A DNA stretch of 7,421 nucleotides. It comes from Spirochaetaceae bacterium (GTDB lineage Bacteria; Spirochaetota; Spirochaetia; DSM-27196; SKKC01). The position numbers and the translations under genes were made by a program. How positions within the stretch are numbered: the first letter of the stretch is position 1; the number at the start of each line of letters is the position of its first letter. Where the stretch lies: contig PWGF01000453.1 of NCBI GenBank assembly GCA_003554375.1, forward strand, positions 1-7,421, in the 5' to 3' direction. Positions 1 to 5,049 of this stretch are shown here, piece after piece. The notes under the pieces were generated by a model that saw nothing but the letters and a program-made list of their open reading frames with translations, ran no database searches and was not told where the DNA came from.

Positions 1-1
1 G

Positions 2-703
2 GAGCGGTGCCTCCGGGAAGCCTCCGGAGCCAGGCGGAAGCTGATCGCGACCGACGGGGTGTTCTCGATGGACGGGACGATTGCCGGGCTCGATCGCATC
101 TGCGACCTAGCGGAGGAGCACGGGGCGATGGTGATGTTCGACGATTGCCATGCCGTGGGTTTTCTGGGGGAGAACGGCCGCGGCACGCACGAGTACCGCA
201 ACGTGATGGACCGGATCGATATCGTCACCGGCACGCTGGGCAAGGCGCTCGGCGGGGCGAGCGGCGGCTACACGAGCGCCTCCGCGGAGATCGTCGAGCT
301 GTTGCGCCAGCGCTCGCGGCCCTATCTCTTTTCGAATACGCTCGCCCCGCCGATCGTGACGGCGGCGCTGCGGGCGCTCGACGTGATCGAGAAAGACTCC
401 ACCCTGCGGGAGCGCCTCTTCGCCAATACGCGATACTTCCGCGAGCGCATGCGGGAAGCGGGCTTCGACGTGCCGGAAGGGGAGCACCCGATCGTACCGA
501 TTATGCTCGGCGATGCGGCGCTCGCCGGGAACATGGCGGCGGATCTTCTGGAGAACGGGATCTACGTGGTGGGCTTTAGCTACCCGGTGGTGCCGAAAGG
601 GGCGGCCCGGATCCGCGTGCAGATCTCCGCGGTGCACAGCCGCGAGGATCTCGATCGAGCGGTGGAGGCGTTCGGGCGCGCACGCGAGCGTGCCCAGAGC
701 TGA
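2..703 (+). CDS. kbl: Glycine C-acetyltransferase (2-amino-3-ketobutyrate CoA ligase), 3' part
   Basis: This is a PLP-dependent enzyme of the alpha-oxoamine synthase family. It cleaves 2-amino-3-ketobutyrate with CoA to glycine and acetyl-CoA, the second step of threonine degradation after threonine dehydrogenase, in the cytosol. The frame is open to the left edge, so the start is outside. 233 residues are visible against about 398 for E. coli Kbl, so roughly the first 165 are missing. Visible family signatures are ATDGVFSMDG (from about base 44), the cofactor-contacting FDDCHAVGF (Asp and His at about bases 140-151), and TLGKALGGASGGY with the Schiff-base lysine at 242-244. RQRSRPYLFSN and the C-terminal YPVVPKGAARIRVQ strand follow. 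The match to Kbl runs closely to the C terminus, which separates it from BioF, HemA and serine palmitoyltransferase. The usual partner tdh is not in view. Its local GC is much higher than that of the start of the next gene. Confidence 0.95.
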   Translation, partial: ERCLREASGARRKLIATDGVFSMDGTIAGLDRICDLAEEHGAMVMFDDCHAVGFLGENGRGTHEYRNVMDRIDIVTGTLGKALGGASGGYTSASAEIVELLRQRSRPYLFSNTLAPPIVTAALRALDVIEKDSTLRERLFANTRYFRERMREAGFDVPEGEHPIVPIMLGDAALAGNMAADLLENGIYVVGFSYPVVPKGAARIRVQISAVHSREDLDRAVEAFGRARERAQS

Positions 704-707
704 GCAA

Positions 708-744
708 GAGAGCACGGCACAGCTTCGAGGACGGCGGTGCTCTC
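708..744 (+). other. Stem-loop downstream of kbl
   Basis: A perfect 8-bp inverted repeat, GAGAGCAC (708-715) and GTGCTCTC (737-744), encloses a 21-nt loop and starts 4 nt after the kbl stop codon. Its position suits a 3'-end or transcript-stabilising structure. No run of T follows it (the next bases are GGGTGCGCTCC), so it is not a standard intrinsic terminator. If kbl transcription ends here, Rho or a non-canonical mechanism would be needed. Confidence 0.35.
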
Positions 745-805
745 GGGTGCGCTCCGAAGCGTGAAGGACGGGAGGGGCGCCCGAAGGATAACGGACGTAA
801 TCGAT

Positions 806-814
806 TGGTATAAA
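806..814 (+). promoter_or_regulatory. Candidate extended -10 promoter upstream of rny
   Basis: TGG followed by TATAAA (TG at 806-807, hexamer at 809-814) matches the extended -10 form TGnTATAAT at all but the last hexamer base. No good -35 lies 17 bp upstream, which an extended -10 can tolerate. It would start RNA near base 821 and give a leader of about 60 nt. It sits in an AT-rich island (804-822) that could instead serve as an UP-like element for the promoter just downstream. Confidence 0.35.
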
Positions 815-825
815 TTTTCATACCC

Positions 826-854
826 TTGACAAGCGCGTCGCCTGTCCCTACTGT
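826..854 (+). promoter_or_regulatory. Sigma70-type promoter for the rny-ymdB-tlyA cluster
   Basis: A consensus -35 TTGACA (826-831) is followed by a 17-bp spacer and the -10 hexamer TACTGT (849-854), which keeps the critical T1, A2 and T6. The AT-rich stretch at 804-822 lies directly upstream. Predicted RNA start is near 861, leaving a leader of about 20 nt that carries the rny ribosome binding site. It is the only strong promoter seen ahead of the three-gene cluster. Confidence 0.65.
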
Positions 855-868
855 GTTAGTTAAACTCA

Positions 869-875
869 GAGGAGG
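869..875 (+). promoter_or_regulatory. Ribosome binding site of rny
   Basis: GAGGAGG at 869-875 is a strong Shine-Dalgarno, 5 nt before the ATG at 881 and 8 nt before a second in-frame ATG at 884. Either codon could be used. The resulting proteins differ by one methionine. Confidence 0.7.
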
Positions 876-880
876 ACTAA

Positions 881-2413
881 ATGATGAATCCCTTGTGGTC
901 ATCGGTCCTTCTTCTCGTAGGTTTGACACTAGGTTGGTCCGTTCGTTGGCTTTACGCCAAATTCCAACTTTCGTCGTCGGAACAACGGGCTGAAAGACTG
1001 AAACGAGATGCAGTAAAGGAGGCTGACGCAGTAAAGCGTGACCTCCTGTTAGAAACCAAAGATGAGCTGTTACGGGAACGAAATGCGCAGGAGAAAGAAC
1101 TCAGAGAACGCCGGAACGAGCTCCAGAAGTATGAGAAACGTCTACTGCAGAAGGAAGAGAACCTAGAGGCGAAGACGGAAGAAGTTGAAAGGCGGGCCCA
1201 ATCCTTCGCCGACCGCGAGAAGAAGATTCAGGAGCGCGAGACCCAGCTAGAGCAAGAGGAAGAGCATCTACGGGCGGAGCTGGAGCGGATCTCCGGCTTG
1301 TCTGCTGATGAAGCAAAACGCCTCATTATGGATTCCATGCAAGATGAAGCCAAGCGAGAGGCGCAGAGCTACATCGGAAAGATCGAACAGGAGACTCAGC
1401 TTACCGCGGAGAGAAAAGGACGGGAGATTCTTGTCTCGACAATTCAACGGATAGCCTCGGACGTGAACGCGGAAGTCACCGTCGCTTCGGTGAGCTTGCC
1501 CAACGACGAGATGAAGGGGCGGATTATCGGCCGGGAAGGGCGAAACATCCGCACGTTGGAGACGCTGACCGGGGTCGATATCATAATCGACGACACCCCG
1601 GAAGCGGTGGTGGTCAGCTGTTTCGATCCGGTGCGCAAGGAGATCGCCCGGATGAGCCTGGAACGGCTTGTCTCGGACGGACGGATCCACCCCACGCGTA
1701 TCGAGGAGGTGGTCCACAAGGTCACTCAGGACATCAGCCAGAGCATCTATGAAGAGGGCGAGAAGGTCGTATTTGACCTCGGCATACATGACATGAAGCC
1801 CGAAGGAATTCGTGGGCTGGGCCGGCTGATGTTCCGTACCAGTTACGGGCAGAACGTCCTTGCTCATTCCCGGGAGGTCGCCATTTTCTCGGGGATGCTG
1901 GCCGCTGAGGTCGGGGCGGATCGTGACCTGGCCAAACGGGGCGGAATCCTTCACGATGTCGGAAAGGGAATCGAAACGGAGGACGACAGCAATCACGTCG
2001 AGCTCGGGGTGGAGCTCGCGAAGCGCCTCGGAGAAGACGAGAAGATCATCAACTGCATAGCCGCACACCATGGAGACGTGGCCCATACCTGCATGGAGAG
2101 CGTGATTGTACAGGTGGCCGATGCTCTGAGCGCAAGTCGGCCCGGAGCGCGGCGCGAGACCCTCGACAACTACATCAAGCGTTTGGAGAACTTGGAGCGC
2201 ATCGCCGAGAACTTCGACGGCGTGGAGAAGGCGTACGCTATCCAGGCCGGACGTGAGCTGCGTATCATGGTGAACCACGAACAGGTAAGCGATTCACAAG
2301 CTCGCGACATTGCGAAGAGCATTGCGCGTCAGATCGAGAGCGAGCTCCGGTATCCGGGGCGCATCAAAGTGACGATGATTCGCGAGACCCGGGTCGTGGA
2401 GTACGCGCGCTGA
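881..2413 (+). CDS. rny: Ribonuclease Y (membrane-anchored endoribonuclease)
   Basis: RNase Y initiates mRNA decay and processes RNAs by endonucleolytic cleavage at the inner face of the cytoplasmic membrane. The 510 residues match the family (B. subtilis about 520). Domains in order: an N-terminal transmembrane helix (about residues 6-24); a long charged coiled coil rich in Glu, Lys and Arg (about 30-160); a KH domain with the GxxG loop GRIIGREGRNIRT (from residue 213, loop G217-R-E-G220); and an HD domain with H329 (HSREVA), the HD pair H358-D359 (ILHDVGKG), AAHHGD (H396, H397) and the family signature VADALSASRPGARRE. All metal-binding motifs are intact, so it should be active. It leads a cluster with ymdB 19 nt downstream. 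The first few hundred bases, encoding the helix and coiled coil, are near 48% GC (bases 901-1020), well below the preceding gene. That probably reflects Lys/Glu codons and perhaps tuned translation initiation. Identification is essentially certain. Confidence 0.97.
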   Translation: MMNPLWSSVLLLVGLTLGWSVRWLYAKFQLSSSEQRAERLKRDAVKEADAVKRDLLLETKDELLRERNAQEKELRERRNELQKYEKRLLQKEENLEAKTEEVERRAQSFADREKKIQERETQLEQEEEHLRAELERISGLSADEAKRLIMDSMQDEAKREAQSYIGKIEQETQLTAERKGREILVSTIQRIASDVNAEVTVASVSLPNDEMKGRIIGREGRNIRTLETLTGVDIIIDDTPEAVVVSCFDPVRKEIARMSLERLVSDGRIHPTRIEEVVHKVTQDISQSIYEEGEKVVFDLGIHDMKPEGIRGLGRLMFRTSYGQNVLAHSREVAIFSGMLAAEVGADRDLAKRGGILHDVGKGIETEDDSNHVELGVELAKRLGEDEKIINCIAAHHGDVAHTCMESVIVQVADALSASRPGARRETLDNYIKRLENLERIAENFDGVEKAYAIQAGRELRIMVNHEQVSDSQARDIAKSIARQIESELRYPGRIKVTMIRETRVVEYAR

Positions 2414-2419
2414 GCGGGC

Positions 2420-2426
2420 GAGGGGG
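2420..2426 (+). promoter_or_regulatory. Ribosome binding site that decides the ymdB start
   Basis: GAGGGGG at 2420-2426 is 6 nt upstream of the TTG at 2433. It is too far (24 nt) from the alternative GTG at 2451, so it favours the TTG start. Confidence 0.5.
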
Positions 2427-2432
2427 CTGCTG

Positions 2433-3227
2433 TTGGGACGACGAACAACTGTGCTCTTTGTCGGTGACATCGTCGGTCAACCCGGGCAGCGTGCCCTCAC
2501 GCTCGGCCTAAAGGGGCTCGCAAAGAGAGCCGGTGCGGATCTGGTGATCGTCAACGGGGAGAATGCCGACGACGGGCACGGGATCAAGCCGGTCACCGTG
2601 GAGAAACTCTTCTCCGCGGGCGCGGACGTGATCACCACCGGGAATCATGTCTGGTTCTATCGCGAAATCCGGGAGTACTTGGAGACTCGTGATCACTTAC
2701 TGCGTCCCGCCAACTATCCGGGACGGCTCCCCGGCGTGGGGGGGACCGTCGTCGAGCGGGGCGGGATCAGGTACGCGGTGCTCCAGGTTCAGGGGCGAGA
2801 ACGGATGGCCCCGATCGACTGTCCGTTTCGGAAGGCGCGGGAGCTGCTTCGCGACCTACGTTCCAAGGCGGACGTGTTCCTGTGTGAGTTCCACGCCGAA
2901 GCCCCCGCGGAAAAGGAAGCCCTCGCCTACTATCTGGACGGAACGGTGGCCTGTGTCGTTGGTACTCACACGCATGTTCAGACTGCGGATGAGCGAGTCT
3001 TCCCGCAGGGCACGGGCTACATTACGGACATCGGGATGAGTGGGCCACGACGCAGCATCATCGGGTTCGACGTCAAGGAGAGCATTCGGCGCTCCCTTAC
3101 CCAGTTGCCCATCCGCACCGAAGTGGCGGACAATCCGGCCGACCTCTGTGGGGTGTCGCTCGCTATCGACGTGGATACGGGACGGACTCTGGATATGCAC
3201 CGTCATCGACAGGAGGTGTCGGTCTAA
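2433..3227 (+). CDS. ymdB: YmdB-type metallophosphoesterase (2',3'-cyclic nucleotide phosphodiesterase family)
   Basis: This belongs to the YmdB family of calcineurin-like dinuclear metallophosphoesterases. The characterised B. subtilis member hydrolyses 2',3'-cyclic nucleotides and influences biofilm and motility gene expression. The 264 residues match the usual length. Metal ligands are visible in order: D12 (FVGDIVG), E43/N44 (VNGENADDG), N71-H72 (TTGNHVWFY), H154 (CEFHAEAPAEK), and H179/H181 (GTHTHVQTAD). RPANYPG and GYITDIGMSG are also family-typical. The start is a rare TTG at 2433, supported by the GA/G-rich site just before it; a GTG at 2451 would give a protein shorter by 6 residues that starts at the first beta strand. 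It lies 19 nt after rny and 1 nt before tlyA. The rny-ymdB order recurs in Firmicutes, where 2',3'-cyclic nucleotides from RNA breakdown have been proposed as a link. That role here is inferred. Confidence 0.93.
   Translation: MGRRTTVLFVGDIVGQPGQRALTLGLKGLAKRAGADLVIVNGENADDGHGIKPVTVEKLFSAGADVITTGNHVWFYREIREYLETRDHLLRPANYPGRLPGVGGTVVERGGIRYAVLQVQGRERMAPIDCPFRKARELLRDLRSKADVFLCEFHAEAPAEKEALAYYLDGTVACVVGTHTHVQTADERVFPQGTGYITDIGMSGPRRSIIGFDVKESIRRSLTQLPIRTEVADNPADLCGVSLAIDVDTGRTLDMHRHRQEVSV
3211..3218 (+). promoter_or_regulatory. Ribosome binding site of tlyA inside the ymdB 3' end
   Basis: AGGAGGTG at 3211-3218 is a full anti-Shine-Dalgarno match inside the last ymdB codons, 10 nt before the GTG at 3229. 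Because it is covered by ribosomes finishing ymdB, the two genes are likely translationally coupled. Confidence 0.6.
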
Positions 3228-3228
3228 A

Positions 3229-4014
3229 GTGCCTCGCTCCAAGGCGCGGCGTAGGCCGTTGCTGGACCATCTCTGCGCTCGTTTCCCAGAGACAGAACGG
3301 GAGTCGCTCTATGCCTTTGTCGTCTGCGGAGATGTGTATGTAGCCGGCGAGCGAGTGACCAATCCAAAGCAAGCGGTGCCGGTAGATGCCGTGGTGGAGC
3401 TCCGTTCGGCTTCCCGCCCGGTAGGGCGCGGAGCGGAGAAGCTTGCCGCGGCGTTGGAGGCGCTTGATTTCCCGGTAGCGCAGCGGGTTGTCCTAGACGC
3501 GGGAAGCTCAACCGGCGGGTTCGTGCAAACGCTTCTGGAGCGCGGGGCATCGTCGGTTCATGCGGTAGACGTGGGGACCAACCAGCTCGACTATAGGCTG
3601 CGCCGCGATCGCCGGGTGTTCGTCCATGAGCGCACCAACGTTTTTGACCTGACTCCGGGAGACTTGACGCCGGCTCCGGATATCGCAACGGCGGACCTGA
3701 GCTTTCGAAGCCTCCGCCGAGCTGCGTCCTACGTGTGCTCCCTTGTGACCGAAGGGCAAGTTCTCGCGCTCGCTAAACCCCAGTTCGAGATAGGGCGGAC
3801 ACCGAATGAGCACGCCACCGGAGGGGAGGGAGGTGGTGCTCGCTCAGCGGGAGAGTTTGCCGGCGTAGTGGACGACGATCGGGTTGCGCCAATTATCGAC
3901 GCATTGTGCTCGGACCTGGAGGCCGAAGGACTCCGAGTGCTCGGCCGTGTTCCGTCACCGATCCGGGGCAGAGAGGGCAATCAGGAAGTCTTCTTGCTTC
4001 TGGCTCAGCGTTGA
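3229..4014 (+). CDS. tlyA: TlyA-family 2'-O-ribose rRNA methyltransferase
   Basis: TlyA enzymes use S-adenosylmethionine to methylate ribose 2'-OH of cytidines in 16S and/or 23S rRNA; in mycobacteria this governs capreomycin sensitivity. From a GTG at 3229 the product is 261 residues, the normal size. The frame stays open back to 3040, but that part overlaps ymdB. A basic N terminus (PRSKARRR) leads into an S4-like RNA-binding domain (about residues 10-58, with GDVYVAGERV). Next come the linker VGRGAEKL and an FtsJ/RrmJ-fold domain: SAM loop LDAGSSTGGF (D90-G97), VDVGTNQLDYRLR, ATADLSFRSL, catalytic-type LAKPQFE (K183) and GREGNQEVFLLL (E253). Together these supply the K-D-K-E type tetrad. 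The common RGG before the methyltransferase is RGA here, and the usual S4 arginines are diverged, so its exact rRNA target is open. Historical annotation of TlyA as a hemolysin should not be followed. It is the last gene of the rny cluster, facing a convergent gene. Confidence 0.92.
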   Translation: MPRSKARRRPLLDHLCARFPETERESLYAFVVCGDVYVAGERVTNPKQAVPVDAVVELRSASRPVGRGAEKLAAALEALDFPVAQRVVLDAGSSTGGFVQTLLERGASSVHAVDVGTNQLDYRLRRDRRVFVHERTNVFDLTPGDLTPAPDIATADLSFRSLRRAASYVCSLVTEGQVLALAKPQFEIGRTPNEHATGGEGGGARSAGEFAGVVDDDRVAPIIDALCSDLEAEGLRVLGRVPSPIRGREGNQEVFLLLAQR

Positions 4015-4022
4015 CCCGGATT

Positions 4023-4049
4023 CCCGCGCTCGACTTCGACCGGGGCGGG
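4023..4049. other. GC-rich inverted repeat between convergent genes
   Basis: CCCGC (4023-4027) and GCGGG (4045-4049) form a 5-bp GC stem around a 17-nt loop, 8 nt after the tlyA stop and inside the 52-nt gap to the convergent gene's stop. It could help end transcription from either side. The stem is short and no T run follows on either strand, so a terminator is not established. Nothing else is visible in this gap. Confidence 0.2.
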
Positions 4050-4066
4050 CTCGAGATAGCCGCCGG

Positions 4067-4945
4067 TCACCCGAAGGAGTCGCGTCCTATAGGGGTCCCG
4101 ATGTACACCCCTTCCGCACCGAGCCACTCGACCTGCTGTCCCTCGATGAGTATCTGCACTCGGTCTACTGTGGAGAACTCGGTTGCCGAGTACACGATCT
4201 GCTTCAGTTGGGCGATGTACCCTTCCCCCCCAAGCACGTTGAATCGGAACGCTTCATTGAAATTCAGATACGCCACGCCGTCACGGACACGGGCGCTGAG
4301 AAGCTCGGTGTCCTCGGGCACGAGATTGAGGAGCCCTGCGTTCACGTGGTCTGACTCAGGCGAGCTTACCAGTTGCCGAATGCTCTGAGTGAGCGGTGCC
4401 CCTTCATGCTCGATTGGCCGCTCGATAGGCTCCGGATGGATGGCACCGTCTTCGGTCACCCGGATGTAATAGAGGTTGGCAAGGTGTGTTGCCGGCTCCG
4501 GAACGTCCTCCTCCGCCGGCTCCCGCGGCTCGGACGGAGCATCTTCGGCCTCGGCTGGCTCCCGTTCCTCGTCCGCGCGGCGCTCCTCCGGCTCAGAAGC
4601 CGTTTCGGGCGCTTCTTCGGGCGGCGGATCGTCGGAGTGCTCGGGCTCGGGGTGAGCATCCGGCTCGGTGGCGACGGGGCCCTCCTCCGTAATCTCGTCG
4701 AGGACTTCGGCGTCGATTTCGTCGTCCTGTTCAGGCTCCCGCTCGGACTCCTCCCGATCCAACGCGATCTCGTCGTCATCCACACCGGTTCCGGTGAAAC
4801 GTCGCTCCAGGACTTCCACGAGCGGCGTCGTCTCGAGAACGTGTCTGATGTTGGCACGATTGGCAAGGAACACTACCATCACGAAGAGAATGAAGGCGAT
4901 CCAGAAGAGAACACCGAGCCTGGCGCGGTTTCGTTTGCGGGCCAT
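4067..4945 (-). CDS. Membrane-anchored GerMN-domain protein with acidic linker
   Basis: This is a 292-residue protein of unknown function. It has a basic N terminus (MARKRNRAR) and one hydrophobic helix (about residues 10-28), then a short region to about 50. An extremely acidic, Pro/Glu-rich low-complexity linker follows (about 55-152), then a C-terminal GerMN domain (about 155-270). Domain signs are NLYYIRV, ERPI, a central LVPEDTELLSARVRDGVAYLNFNEAF segment (quoted in part: residues about 208-233), the Gly-Gly turn LGGEGY, IVYSATEF and VQILIEG. GerMN was named from Bacillus GerM (sporulation/germination) and occurs in envelope proteins of many non-sporulating bacteria. The protein has no cysteine, so it is not a lipoprotein. 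The positive-inside rule predicts an extracytoplasmic C terminus held away from the membrane by the linker. It is the only minus-strand gene here, convergent with tlyA and divergent from ptsI. The ATG at 4943-4945 lacks a clear Shine-Dalgarno, and I found no convincing promoter. An envelope role is inferred. Confidence 0.85.
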   Translation of the reverse strand: MARKRNRARLGVLFWIAFILFVMVVFLANRANIRHVLETTPLVEVLERRFTGTGVDDDEIALDREESEREPEQDDEIDAEVLDEITEEGPVATEPDAHPEPEHSDDPPPEEAPETASEPEERRADEEREPAEAEDAPSEPREPAEEDVPEPATHLANLYYIRVTEDGAIHPEPIERPIEHEGAPLTQSIRQLVSSPESDHVNAGLLNLVPEDTELLSARVRDGVAYLNFNEAFRFNVLGGEGYIAQLKQIVYSATEFSTVDRVQILIEGQQVEWLGAEGVYIGTPIGRDSFG

Positions 4946-4949
4946 AGTC

Positions 4950-4971
4950 GGTATCAGTATCGGCAGATACC
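4950..4971 (-). promoter_or_regulatory. Inverted repeat just upstream of the GerMN gene
   Basis: GGTATC (4950-4955) and GATACC (4966-4971) are perfect 6-bp arms separated by 10 bp; a third GTATC copy sits at 4957-4961. The repeat begins 4 bp upstream of the GerMN gene's ATG. It could be an operator, or an mRNA hairpin covering the place where a ribosome binding site should be, since no Shine-Dalgarno is visible. Function is not shown by the sequence. Confidence 0.35.
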
Positions 4972-5011
4972 TACGACGCGTTTACGCCGCCGGCCTCCCA
5001 TTCGATTTAGT

Positions 5012-5040
5012 TTGACGCGCGTCCGTGTCGGACGTATAGT
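5012..5040 (+). promoter_or_regulatory. Strong sigma70-type promoter of ptsI
   Basis: TTGACG (5012-5017) and TATAGT (5035-5040) each match consensus at five of six bases, with the optimal 17-bp spacer (5018-5034). Transcription should start at about 5046-5048, only 2-4 nt before the ptsI ATG at 5050. The spacer contains a perfect inverted repeat described separately. Confidence 0.75.
5020..5034. promoter_or_regulatory. Palindromic candidate operator inside the ptsI promoter spacer
   Basis: CGTCCG (5020-5025), TGT, CGGACG (5029-5034) is a perfect 6-bp inverted repeat that fills most of the 17-bp spacer and abuts the -10 hexamer. It lies upstream of the predicted RNA start and so would not be in the ptsI mRNA. 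That makes a protein-binding site more likely than an RNA hairpin. A dimeric regulator bound here would block RNA polymerase. Chance occurrence in GC-rich DNA is possible. Confidence 0.4.
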
Positions 5041-5049
5041 GAACCGGCT

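Noticed and set aside
107..715. Minus-strand open frame (202 codons) opposite kbl
   Set aside because: It is a shadow of the kbl frame with His/Arg-rich sequence typical of GC-rich antisense translation.
708..790. Intrinsic terminator after kbl
   Set aside because: The 8-bp stem has a large loop and no following T run, so only a stem-loop is reported.
1268..2278. Long minus-strand open frame (336 codons) opposite rny
   Set aside because: It lies fully inside rny, whose motifs are intact. It has no recognisable domain, and long antisense frames are expected in GC-rich coding DNA.
3040..3228. Upstream extension of the tlyA frame into ymdB
   Set aside because: These residues are a frame-shifted reading of ymdB's conserved 3' part. 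TlyA has normal length from the GTG at 3229, which has a good Shine-Dalgarno.
3229..4014. Hemolysin annotation for the TlyA-family gene
   Set aside because: The S4-plus-FtsJ architecture and SAM motif indicate an rRNA methyltransferase. The hemolysin label is historical.
4946..5049. Minus-strand promoter for the GerMN gene
   Set aside because: Candidate -10 hexamers on the minus strand have no matching -35 at 16-18 bp, so none is called.
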